This document shows, piece after piece, positions 1 through 5,659 of a DNA stretch of 6,010 nucleotides. Under the pieces are notes generated by a model. The model was given only the letters and a program-made list of their open reading frames with translations, did not search any database and had not been told where the DNA came from. The position numbers and the translations under genes were made by a program. Position 1 is the first letter of the stretch; the number at the start of each line of letters is the position of its first letter. The DNA lies in NCBI GenBank assembly GCA_031272415.1, contig JAISTU010000049.1, forward strand, positions 1 through 6,010, given 5' to 3'. Source of the stretch: Bacteroidales bacterium. GTDB lineage: Bacteria > Bacteroidota > Bacteroidia > Bacteroidales > WCHB1-69.

Positions 1-120
1 GATTTCCTTCCCCTTCGGCAACGGAATCAACGCATTGAGAAAACTTATCAACAAATCAGGATGTTCTCCAAATATCTTCTTAAAAACCAAATCCACACGC
101 GGGTCTAAATATCTGCTCAT
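1..120 (-). CDS. PDDEXK_2 family (Rpn-like / 'putative transposase') protein, N-terminal part
   Basis: The reading frame starts with ATG at 120-118 and stays open to the window edge, giving 40 residues that begin MSRYLDPRVDLVFKKIFGEH and end near LIPLPKGKEI. The pattern YLDP..D..FK.IFGE.PDLLISFLNALIPL is the usual N-terminus of Bacteroidota PD-(D/E)XK nuclease family 'transposases' (PDDEXK_2, TIGR01784-type). Related Rpn proteins are DNA endonucleases that promote RecA-independent recombination; whether this protein does so is inference. The catalytic D/E-x-K residues lie outside the window. Possible expression signals are a TAnnTTTG box about 34 bp upstream and a heptamer repeat further up. 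It faces the same way as a second family member at the right end of the window. Family assignment is fairly secure; function is not. Confidence 0.8.
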   Translation of the reverse strand, partial: MSRYLDPRVDLVFKKIFGEHPDLLISFLNALIPLPKGKEI

Positions 121-153
121 AATGTTACATTATTTTGTTTTTTTACTGAATTA

Positions 154-161
154 CAAAAATA
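154..161 (-). promoter_or_regulatory. Bacteroidota-type -7 box for the gene starting at 120
   Basis: On the minus strand this reads TATTTTTG, matching TAnnTTTG. It would put a start of transcription roughly 25-30 bp before the ATG at 120. No convincing TTTG -33 box is visible at the right distance. The surrounding 24 bp (152-175) match 23 of 24 bases of a second promoter-like site at 3666-3689, which supports a functional element rather than a chance A/T match. Confidence 0.45.
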
Positions 162-200
162 CACTTTTTTTTGAATTGAGAATTGAAAACTTTTTTTTCA

Positions 201-239
201 GAGTGTAGAGTGAAGAGTGTAGAGTGTAGAGTGTAGAGA
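201..239. repeat. Heptanucleotide tandem repeat (GAGTGTA, five units)
   Basis: Five consecutive 7-bp units run from 201 to 235: GAGTGTA, GAGTGAA, then three GAGTGTA, followed by a partial unit GAGA. The array sits about 40-80 bp upstream of the -7 box of the PDDEXK_2 gene, in non-coding DNA. Two degenerate units of the same type (GAGCGGA GAGTGGA) occur at 5419-5432, just after the arginine decarboxylase stop. This suggests a dispersed intergenic repeat family. Slippage could change the unit number, but an effect on expression is only a possibility. Confidence 0.85.
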
Positions 240-298
240 TTTTTTTTACATTTTCGCATAAATTTGTTCTAAAATATTTTTTCATTTTTTCATATCTC

Positions 299-340
299 AT
301 TGATAATCAAGAAAAAAGATAAATTATTGATAATCAAGAA
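299..340. repeat. 15-bp direct repeat containing a short palindrome
   Basis: The sequence ATTGATAATCAAGAA occurs at 299-313 and again at 326-340, with a period of 27 bp. Each copy contains TTGAT-A-ATCAA, a palindrome with five-base arms around one central base. Paired palindromes of this kind can be operators, but no promoter or gene start is obvious beside them. They overlap the end of the RHS-tip remnant, so they may equally be a local duplication left by the event that truncated it. Confidence 0.6.
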
Positions 341-461
341 TATACAAAATAATTTGAAAAAAATCGTTTCTGTCAATACTGTCCTTGCTCTCATACCCAC
401 TCCCCAAATTACTTGCAATTCTTTGATTTTCAGAGTAATAATGTTTAGTAAATTTTGTCAT
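324..461 (-). pseudogene. Remnant RHS tip (45 codons), second copy of the cassette 5' end
   Basis: From ATG at 461-459 the frame encodes 45 residues starting MTKFTKHYYSENQRIAS and running through DSIDRND, then an unrelated tail FFQIILYILDYQ and a TAA stop at 326-324. The first 33 residues match residues 50-82 of the large RHS protein at 1016-2332 at all but five positions. In RHS proteins TKHYYAENQRIASK.GSG lies just before the RHS core, so this piece cannot be an independent toxin. Similarity stops abruptly after the DSIDRND unit. Together with the larger copy it forms direct repeats around the toxin and immunity genes. It is most likely debris of an older RHS-CT cassette, though it might be a recombination target. 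Confidence 0.75.
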
Positions 462-513
462 TTTATTTGCTTTCTTTTAATAACGGCAAATCTTCGATAT
501 TATTGTGTTTTTT
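363..513 (-). repeat. RHS-tip direct repeat, downstream copy
   Basis: This segment aligns with 2069-2240 in the same orientation. It differs by substitutions, by one missing 18-bp DSIDRN unit and by a 2-nt deletion upstream of the shared ATG. Positions 435-478 are identical to 2159-2202 over 44 bp. Similarity covers about 50 bp upstream of the ATG as well as the coding part, then fades. The pair brackets the toxin and immunity genes. Confidence 0.85.
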
Positions 514-538
514 CCTCAAAAACGCTTTTTGCTATACC

Positions 539-1006
539 TCAAAATATACCAAGTATTTTTAACGTATAAGTTTTATTACTATTTTTCTTGTATATCAGCC
601 GAATATATGGTTTACTTATACTATGCCCCATGCAGAGAGTTATATATTTATGCCTTTTAATTTTCCTCTGAAGTCTATAGTCAGGATGTGGGGCACAGTT
701 AAAAACTTCAATAAAACAGACTCTATCACATTCTCTCTTTATATTACTCACAGATGTATCCCTAATTATTAGAACTTTACACCCTTCTACATCATTTATC
801 AAACAGTTCCCAAATGCAATTGTCTGATTTTCAATAATATAAACAGTGTCTATATAGCAAAAACAAAAAGTTCCCTGTACTGCTGGCTCTTTTAGTATTG
901 TACTTAACAAATCACAATCTAGTATTAGTGGTTTTTGTACCTGACAAATAGCAGACACAAAAGTTAGTAATAAAAAACAACATATTACAATTATCTTTTT
1001 TTTCAT
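539..1006 (-). CDS. Exported cysteine-rich small protein, probable immunity protein of the RHS zincin toxin
   Basis: This 155-residue protein has a clear signal peptide: MKKK, a hydrophobic stretch IIVICCFLLLTFVSA, and a likely type I cleavage near residue 21 (A-I-C before QVQK). It is not a good lipobox, because position -1 to C21 is Ile. The mature part has nine cysteines (31, 48, 50, 68, 76, 93, 97, 104, 125), which suggests disulfides and a periplasmic location. I do not recognise a domain family. It starts only 9 bp after the stop of the RHS/zincin gene on the same strand, the standard place for an immunity gene in polymorphic toxin loci, so immunity is inferred from context. An exported immunity protein would fit a metallopeptidase acting in the periplasm. 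The ATG is preceded by an A/T-rich sequence without a Shine-Dalgarno, as is usual in this phylum. Confidence 0.7.
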   Translation of the reverse strand: MKKKIIVICCFLLLTFVSAICQVQKPLILDCDLLSTILKEPAVQGTFCFCYIDTVYIIENQTIAFGNCLINDVEGCKVLIIRDTSVSNIKRECDRVCFIEVFNCAPHPDYRLQRKIKRHKYITLCMGHSISKPYIRLIYKKNSNKTYTLKILGIF

Positions 1007-1015
1007 AAGATATAA

Positions 1016-2332
1016 TTATTCAGGTATAGTCGGAATTACTTTTTTATTCTTTGCGTCTTGTGATTTCGTAACTTCTATTGCATCGTTTAGTGTATCTATG
1101 CTCTTTAACCAATCACTATTATAATATACTTCTGATTCAAATAATTCTCCTTTTTCTGGTTTTTGATTTCCTGCTTTATACATTGGATACTTTTTCCCAC
1201 TTTCGCCGATATAATAATCCATGATAGCACATTTTTCATTATCCAAATTTGTCCCATCTAACCAATCCCCATAATGTACAGTTTCATGCAACACGGTGCT
1301 GATTAACCACAAGAATGCGCCCTGTCTTTGTTCTGTAGTTTCTGAATTTTCTAATAAATCTATAACACTTTGGGGTATATAAATAGTATTATTCTGTTTT
1401 ACATATTCGCCACCTGCCTCTGTCATTTTTATAAATCTAATAGTAGGACCTTTTCCATTGCTTAAAGCGGTTATTATTTGCTCTTCGCTCATCTGTCCAT
1501 AGGTTTTCAAAGCATTCATTATTGTTGGACTATTTAAAACATCTTTTTTCATTTGTCCTGACGTCAAGTATTTGGCAAAAGTCTTTGATTTATTGGCTTC
1601 CGTTGTCGGTAATTTATATCTCCCATCAGGGTCAATAAAGTTCACAGGATTATTCCCACAATACGCATACGGGCTAAACATAGGATACTTTTCAAACATC
1701 ACATCCCTACTTATAAACACCTGCGGACGCTGATACCTTGCCTCAAAATAATACATACCACTTTCTTCGTCCAACTCTTTTCCATTAAACTTAAAATCAG
1801 GCACTTGTCCGTTGCTCCAATCGATGTTATACTCATTCACCACTTCCCCAAAAGGTGCGTATTCTACTTGCTGCACAGCATCACCTGTCCCATCTGTTAC
1901 TAACTGCGTGCTACTCAGGTGATTACCTGTGTAATAATACACCAAATCTTCTCTACCGCCACCACCGTTTAAATGGTCAATTTTATTCCTCGAAAAAGCA
2001 ACCTGCAAACTATCCTCCGCAGGAATAGTAACACCCAGCAAAGCCGAGAGCAGAATATTGAGTTTTGTATCATTTCTGTCAATACTGTCGTTTCTGTCGA
2101 TACTGTCCTTATTGCCATAGCCACTCCCCACCTTACTCGCAATCCTTTGATTTTCAGCGTAATAATGTTTAGTAAATTTTGTCATTTTATTTGCTTTCTT
2201 TTTTATTAACGTCAAATCGCCGATATTATTGTAATTTTTTAGAACAAATTTCCCCCAAAATGCAAAAAAATCAATTTTCAATATCCCTTCACCCTTGTTG
2301 CTTTCCCCTTTGTCCGTTTTTGAACAAAGCAT
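1016..2332 (-). CDS. Orphan RHS-core protein with C-terminal zincin metallopeptidase toxin domain
   Basis: This is a 438-residue frame. Residues 54-70 carry TKHYYAENQRIASKVGS. Residues 128-238 are an RHS repeat-associated core (YYYTGNHLSSTQLVTDGTGD, FGEVV, F.GKE.DEESGMYYFEARYY-like, YAYCGNNPVNFIDPDGR) ending at the usual DPDGR boundary (D234-R238). Residues 239-438 are the variable C-terminal domain, with a zinc-binding HETVH motif (H349, E350, H353) followed by GDWLDG and a possible third ligand E399 in GELFESEVYY. This resembles metallopeptidase toxins (Tox-MPTase type); the exact family is uncertain. RHS proteins normally exceed 1000 residues, so the shell repeats and secretion domain are absent: it is an orphan tip-plus-toxin. 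The coordinates give the longest frame, whose ATG at 2332 follows an in-frame TAA and a GGGAAAGGG stretch. The ATG at 2185 (residue 50) may be the real start, because similarity to the second copy keeps frame only after it. The immunity candidate follows 9 bp downstream. Confidence 0.85.
   Translation of the reverse strand: MLCSKTDKGESNKGEGILKIDFFAFWGKFVLKNYNNIGDLTLIKKKANKMTKFTKHYYAENQRIASKVGSGYGNKDSIDRNDSIDRNDTKLNILLSALLGVTIPAEDSLQVAFSRNKIDHLNGGGGREDLVYYYTGNHLSSTQLVTDGTGDAVQQVEYAPFGEVVNEYNIDWSNGQVPDFKFNGKELDEESGMYYFEARYQRPQVFISRDVMFEKYPMFSPYAYCGNNPVNFIDPDGRYKLPTTEANKSKTFAKYLTSGQMKKDVLNSPTIMNALKTYGQMSEEQIITALSNGKGPTIRFIKMTEAGGEYVKQNNTIYIPQSVIDLLENSETTEQRQGAFLWLISTVLHETVHYGDWLDGTNLDNEKCAIMDYYIGESGKKYPMYKAGNQKPEKGELFESEVYYNSDWLKSIDTLNDAIEVTKSQDAKNKKVIPTIPE
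2069..2240 (-). repeat. RHS-tip direct repeat, upstream copy
   Basis: This is the partner of 363-513, including the identical 44-bp core at 2159-2202. It covers residues of the RHS protein from about the KKKANK stretch through DSIDRND and about 50 bp before the internal ATG at 2185. The distance between the two copies is about 1.7 kb, so recombination between them would delete the toxin domain and the entire immunity gene. Confidence 0.85.
2072..2107 (-). repeat. 18-bp in-frame tandem duplication (DSIDRN x2)
   Basis: Two adjacent 18-bp units (2090-2107 and 2072-2089) differ at two bases and encode DSIDRN-DSIDRN, residues 76-87 of the RHS protein. The remnant copy at 324-461 has only one unit. 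The difference is in frame and looks like replication slippage. Confidence 0.85.
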
Positions 2333-2429
2333 CCCTTTCCCTTATAAAAAAATCTCACTCTTTGCACCAAATTTTCCCCACCATTAAGCACGCCCAATGG
2401 CAGCAGTTCTTTTTCATTTCCGACTTACA

Positions 2430-2443
2430 CAGACAATTGTCTG
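2430..2443. promoter_or_regulatory. 14-bp perfect palindrome between the AraC and RHS genes
   Basis: CAGACAATTGTCTG is perfectly self-complementary and lies 16 bp after the AraC-family stop codon and about 100 bp before the RHS open frame. It is not followed by a T-run in the direction of transcription; the T-run comes before it on the minus strand. It is therefore a weak terminator candidate and could instead be a regulator binding site. No TAnnTTTG promoter is visible in this gap. Confidence 0.35.
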
Positions 2444-2458
2444 CCTAAAAAAATCGTT

Positions 2459-3427
2459 CTATTGCGGATATTGCCCTGTTTTTCCGATTCCTTTTCTAAT
2501 AGCACTCGGATTCTCCCCAAACATTCTCAAACAAAAATGATTTAGATGTGCGTTAGAATAAAATCCGTATTTTAAGGCTAATGCTTTGAACGACCTTTTG
2601 GTATTGCAAATGTCATAATAAATCTTTTTTGCCTTTTGTTGGTCAAGCCAGCGGCTCACGGACATATTAAAAACAGATTTGAAACGTGTTTTTACACCTG
2701 AAACTGTATAACATGCAATTTTTGCCAAGTCATTCGCCGAATGAATGTGTTCTATATTGTCAAAAACCATCTTTGCAAACACTAAATCATTGTTGAACAT
2801 GGGGTAAAAAAACAATGTTAATTGCTTTTCAGGGAAATAAGTGGTCAATAAATAATACAACTCTTTGACTTTAATATCCTGATAAAAGAAATGTGTTAAA
2901 CCGTCTTTTGTAGTCGCGTTAAGGAATTTCAAAAAGTCCTTTAAACGCTTGTCGGCACGAAGGATTTGCATACCTTTTGGAGGATATTTGTCCGTAAAGA
3001 GGTGCTTTTTTTTCTTATTGACTTCCATTTTTTCGCCTTCTGCTTTTTCTTCCTCTTCTGCTGTCGCCTCCTGTTTGAGTTTGCGAAAATAATCAAACGG
3101 GAAATATTCGAGCACACTGTACTTTGGTGCAGAAATCAAAAACTTCATTACCTCAGACTCTTGTTGAGCAGTAATGAGAAATTTTTCTTCTTGCGGAAGT
3201 AGGAAAAAATCCCATGCCACAAGTTTTTTTCTGTTCCTTTCACTGGTTCCTACGCTCACCTCTACCTCGCCTGATAAGATAAAAATTATCTTCACAGACT
3301 GCGAATAAGAGGCTACCGTCTCCCCTGCCTCCAATTTTGTACACTCTACAAGAGGATGATTCCTTACATTCTCTAAAAAACGTCCTTCCGTTTTCTTCTT
3401 GCTGTCTTTAACTTTTTCTACTTTCAT
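2459..3427 (-). CDS. AraC-family transcriptional regulator
   Basis: This is a 322-residue cytoplasmic DNA-binding protein. Residues about 29-100 look like a cupin-type sensor domain (LEAGE, then IIFILSGEVEVSVG and WDFFLLPQEEKFLITA). A Lys/Glu-rich, probably flexible linker spans about 115-145. A helical middle region follows (residues 155-228, including LYYLLTTYFPEKQL). The C-terminal AraC domain (about 231-311) has a first HTH at NDLAKIACYTVSGVKTRFKS and a second HTH at SFKALALKYGFYSNAHLNHF, ending in the family's typical FGENPSAIRKG. The effector and target genes are unknown. It is transcribed divergently from the arginine decarboxylase gene across 531 bp and lies 126 bp upstream of the RHS gene on the same strand, so either could be regulated by it, but nothing in the sequence proves this. 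A TTTTG / TATCTTTG promoter lies about 50 bp upstream of the ATG. Confidence 0.9.
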   Translation of the reverse strand: MKVEKVKDSKKKTEGRFLENVRNHPLVECTKLEAGETVASYSQSVKIIFILSGEVEVSVGTSERNRKKLVAWDFFLLPQEEKFLITAQQESEVMKFLISAPKYSVLEYFPFDYFRKLKQEATAEEEEKAEGEKMEVNKKKKHLFTDKYPPKGMQILRADKRLKDFLKFLNATTKDGLTHFFYQDIKVKELYYLLTTYFPEKQLTLFFYPMFNNDLVFAKMVFDNIEHIHSANDLAKIACYTVSGVKTRFKSVFNMSVSRWLDQQKAKKIYYDICNTKRSFKALALKYGFYSNAHLNHFCLRMFGENPSAIRKGIGKTGQYPQ

Positions 3428-3475
3428 ACTTAGATTTTTTAATGTTTATGTTTTCGGACAAGAATTTGTAAAATG

Positions 3476-3503
3476 CAAAGATAACATTTTTTTTGATACA
3501 AAA
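3476..3503 (-). promoter_or_regulatory. Promoter of the AraC-family gene
   Basis: The minus strand has TTTTG at 3503-3499 and a perfect TATCTTTG (TAnnTTTG) at 3483-3476, with 15 bases between them. This spacing is a little shorter than the usual Bacteroidota -33/-7 distance but equals that of the arginine decarboxylase promoter in the same region. The leader to the ATG at 3427 would be about 40 bases. Confidence 0.6.
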
Positions 3504-3633
3504 TTTTTTTTATTAAAAAAATAATATTTTTCTAAAAAATGATATTTTTGAAAAATTATAATTCTTTTTCAAAAATTAGGTAATTTATGCAAAAAAAATG
3601 ACTAATTAAAGTTTACGTTGTTCCTTATAATGC

Positions 3634-3705
3634 AAATTATTACAAAATTTTATCCGTTACCTTTATACAAAGATACACTTTTTTTTGAAAAAACTATTTT
3701 TTTAC
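3634..3705 (-). repeat. Inverted degenerate copy of the arginine decarboxylase promoter and leader
   Basis: Read on the minus strand, this stretch has TAG followed by a T-run, then AAGTGTATCTTTGTA, then GATAAAATTTT. These are the same blocks in the same order as in 3893-3959 on the plus strand. The promoter part (3666-3705 against 3893-3934) matches at roughly 34 of 40 positions with a 2-nt gap; the leader block follows after a different spacer. The TATCTTTG box at 3675-3668 is intact but the TTTG -33 box is lost (TTTTTTC), and there is no ATG at the equivalent place. It could give a longer transcript into the AraC gene, a small RNA, or nothing. Confidence 0.55.
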
Positions 3706-3904
3706 TAAAAAAGAACATTTTAGAAAATAAAAAAATTAAGAAAATGCAAAAAATAAATCTTTCTTTTTACATAAAACACAAAAAAGGCATTTAAGTTTTT
3801 TAGATTTCAATTTTTTTTGTCAATCTAACTAATTTACTTTGCACAAAAAAAGTGAATTTAACAAAATTAGATTTTTTTTATTTAAACATTTTGTTAAAAA
3901 ATAG

Positions 3905-3932
3905 TTTTGTATTAAAATAAAGTGTATCTTTG
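3905..3932 (+). promoter_or_regulatory. Promoter of the arginine decarboxylase gene
   Basis: TTTTG at 3905-3909 and a perfect TATCTTTG at 3925-3932 match the Bacteroidota -33/-7 promoter pattern with 15 bases between. Transcription would start near 3939, leaving an A/T-rich leader of about 20 bases before the ATG at 3959 and no clear Shine-Dalgarno sequence. Confidence 0.65.
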
Positions 3933-3958
3933 TAAAACAGATAAAATTTTATACTAAA

Positions 3959-5407
3959 ATGAAGAACAAATACATTGATTTAATACAACAAACGTATGAG
4001 TTTCCGCAAGAAGAATTTGAGGTGCGGGAGGGAGAATTGCTATTTAATGGCATAGATTTAATGGACATTATTAAACAATATGGAACGCCATTGAAGATTA
4101 CTTATTTGCCCAAAATAAGTCAAAATATACAGCGGGCAAAGCGTTGGTTTAATGTGGCGATGGCAAAGGCAGACTATAATGGCGATTATCATTATTGTTA
4201 TTGTACCAAAAGTTCGCACTTCTCTTTTGTTTTGGAAGAGGTGCTCAAAAATGATGTACATGTGGAGACATCCTCTGCATTTGACCTCAATATTATTGAC
4301 GCTCTGCACGAACAAGGGCTATTTGAAAAAGATAATTATATAATATGTAACGGGTTTAAAAAATCTACTTATATTGAAAACATTGTCAATGCAATACACA
4401 ATGGATTTATCAATACAATTCCCATTTTGGACAACAAAAGAGAACTTGACCAGATAGACGAACTGTTACAAAGTAAGTGTAAATTGGGGATTCGGATTGC
4501 ATCGGAAGAGGAGCCAAGGTTTGAATTTTACACCTCCCGTTTGGGTATTCGATATGATGATATTGTTCCTTTTTATTTGGAAAAAATTAAAAATAATCCA
4601 AAATTTGAGATGAAAATGTTGCACATGTTCATCAATACAGGCATTGAAGATACAGCCTATTATTGGAACGAACTTTCAAAATGTGTAAATGTTTATTGTG
4701 AACTCAAAAAAGTGGCTCCCGAATTGGACTCTTTTAATATAGGAGGTGGCTTTCCGATTAAAAGAACGCTTTCATTTTCTTATGATTATGAATATATGGC
4801 GGAAGAGATAATTGCTCAAATTAAAGCCATGTGTAATCGCAACGGAGTGGAAGAACCACACATATTTACTGAATTTGGATCGTTCACTGTGGGCGAATCC
4901 GGCGCAGTTTTATTCTCAATTTTAGAGCAAAAAAGACAAAATGACCGCGAAAAATGGAACATGATTGACAGCTCTTTTATGACCACTTTGCCGGACGCAT
5001 GGGCTATCAATCAAATATTTATCCCTTTGGCTATCAATAATTGGGACAATGAATATGAAAGGGTTTTTTTGGGCGGTTTGACTTGTGACAGTCAGGATTA
5101 TTACAATTCTGAATCAAATCTTAATGCAATATTTTTGCCCAAATTTATGGAAGAAACTTTGCATTCTCCGCAGTATATCGGACTATTTCATACAGGTGCA
5201 TATCAAGAATCCATTGGCGGTTACGGGGGTATTCAACATTGCTTAACACCGGCACCAAAACATGTTACCATTCAACGTGAATTTGCCAATGCAGACGATG
5301 AAGTAGGTGAAATTATTACCAAATTATTCGCCAAAGAACAAAGTTATAAATCTATGCTCAAAACATTAGGCTACGAACCTACCGCAAGACAAAAACCAAC
5401 ACCATAA
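3959..5407 (+). CDS. speA: Biosynthetic arginine decarboxylase (PLP-dependent, fold III, Bacteroidota type)
   Basis: This cytoplasmic enzyme converts arginine to agmatine and CO2, the first step of polyamine synthesis by the agmatine route. The 482 residues follow the pattern of the short (about 460-residue) Bacteroidota arginine decarboxylases from end to end. Visible landmarks are the PLP lysine K84 in YCTKSSHF, H222 in LHMFINTG, the phosphate-binding glycines at 262-264 (GGGFP), E305 in TEFGSFTVGESG (where classical family members have EPGR), the active-site Cys-Asp pair C376-D377 in GGLTCDSQDYYNSE, and Y414 in HTGAYQESIGGYGG. The N-terminal PLP-binding barrel and the C-terminal beta domain both look complete. 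The C-terminus (after GYEP) is a short Lys/Pro tail. The start is the first ATG after a good promoter. It stands alone: no agmatinase or agmatine deiminase gene is adjacent, and the next gene is convergent. Arginine rather than ornithine or diaminopimelate as substrate rests on family resemblance. Confidence 0.93.
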   Translation: MKNKYIDLIQQTYEFPQEEFEVREGELLFNGIDLMDIIKQYGTPLKITYLPKISQNIQRAKRWFNVAMAKADYNGDYHYCYCTKSSHFSFVLEEVLKNDVHVETSSAFDLNIIDALHEQGLFEKDNYIICNGFKKSTYIENIVNAIHNGFINTIPILDNKRELDQIDELLQSKCKLGIRIASEEEPRFEFYTSRLGIRYDDIVPFYLEKIKNNPKFEMKMLHMFINTGIEDTAYYWNELSKCVNVYCELKKVAPELDSFNIGGGFPIKRTLSFSYDYEYMAEEIIAQIKAMCNRNGVEEPHIFTEFGSFTVGESGAVLFSILEQKRQNDREKWNMIDSSFMTTLPDAWAINQIFIPLAINNWDNEYERVFLGGLTCDSQDYYNSESNLNAIFLPKFMEETLHSPQYIGLFHTGAYQESIGGYGGIQHCLTPAPKHVTIQREFANADDEVGEIITKLFAKEQSYKSMLKTLGYEPTARQKPTP

Positions 5408-5452
5408 AGAAGTTTTTAGAGCGGAGAGTGGAGGGGAAAGGTGAAAAATAAT

Positions 5453-5490
5453 TCTCAAGTCCCGACTTCGACGGTCTTGACATTTTGAGA
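5453..5490 (+). terminator. Possible terminator hairpin after the arginine decarboxylase gene
   Basis: About 45 bp after the stop codon, CAAG-T-CC at 5456-5462 can pair with GG-T-CTTG at 5473-5479 with one mismatch. Alternatively TCTCAA at 5453-5458 pairs with TTGAGA at 5485-5490, followed by AAAATTTT. Neither is a strong classical stem plus T-run, so this is only a candidate. Its position between convergent genes is where a terminator is expected. Confidence 0.3.
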
Positions 5491-5621
5491 AAATTTTAAC
5501 TACTTAATTATCAGTATTTTATATTTTTCAGAAACGGATTTTTGAAATGTAGTGTCCCCCCCGCGAAATCCTAATGTCTTGATACTCTTTTGTTTACAAA
5601 TCGAAACCGTCGAAGTCGGGA
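5460..5621. repeat. 162-bp segment bounded by a perfect 16-bp inverted repeat
   Basis: TCCCGACTTCGACGGT at 5460-5475 is exactly complementary in reverse to ACCGTCGAAGTCGGGA at 5606-5621. The arms are GC-rich against a very A/T-rich background and enclose 130 bp without a plausible gene. The layout fits a small non-autonomous mobile element (MITE-like) or a long-range hairpin between convergent genes. I see no clear target-site duplication next to the arms. Confidence 0.8.
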
Positions 5622-5659
5622 ATATGATAGGCACAGTGAGAATTTGCAATTTTCCATTG

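Larger units (their letters stand above)
3428..3958. other. 531-bp A/T-rich divergent intergenic region
   Basis: I see no gene here. The DNA is very A/T-rich, with many runs of five to eight A or T (for example 3484-3494, 3504-3520, 3680-3703 and 3869-3879). Such tracts tend to make DNA curved or poorly bound by nucleoid proteins. It carries the proximal promoter of the AraC-family gene, the promoter of the arginine decarboxylase gene, and an inverted, degenerate copy of the latter's promoter and leader (3634-3705). Confidence 0.8.

Noticed and set aside
151..300. 49-codon minus-strand frame reading through the heptamer repeat (...STLYTLHSSLYTL...)
   Set aside because: The frame is made of the tandem repeat plus A/T tracts, overlaps the promoter of the gene at 120, and has no recognisable protein feature. 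It is most likely a chance frame.
201..340. Possible CRISPR array
   Set aside because: The repeats are 7 bp or two 15-bp copies, with no regular 20-40 bp spacers and no cas genes nearby.
300..569. 89-codon plus-strand open frame
   Set aside because: It lies opposite the RHS-tip remnant and the 3' end of the immunity gene, and its counterpart at 1973-2209 exists only because the tip sequence is duplicated. It is an antisense shadow.
944..1006. Lipoprotein signal at C21 of the immunity candidate
   Set aside because: The residues before C21 are S-A-I, and Ile at -1 does not fit a lipobox. Type I cleavage is more likely.
1973..2448. Plus-strand open frames opposite the start of the RHS gene
   Set aside because: They are shadows of the RHS coding strand and A/T-rich flank; no protein family features.
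3634..3959. Invertible promoter switch
   Set aside because: The inverted copies contain the promoters themselves and are imperfect, so flipping the DNA between them would barely change output. No invertase gene is in the window.
4058..4343. Short frames on both strands inside the arginine decarboxylase gene
   Set aside because: They overlap a clearly conserved enzyme in other frames.
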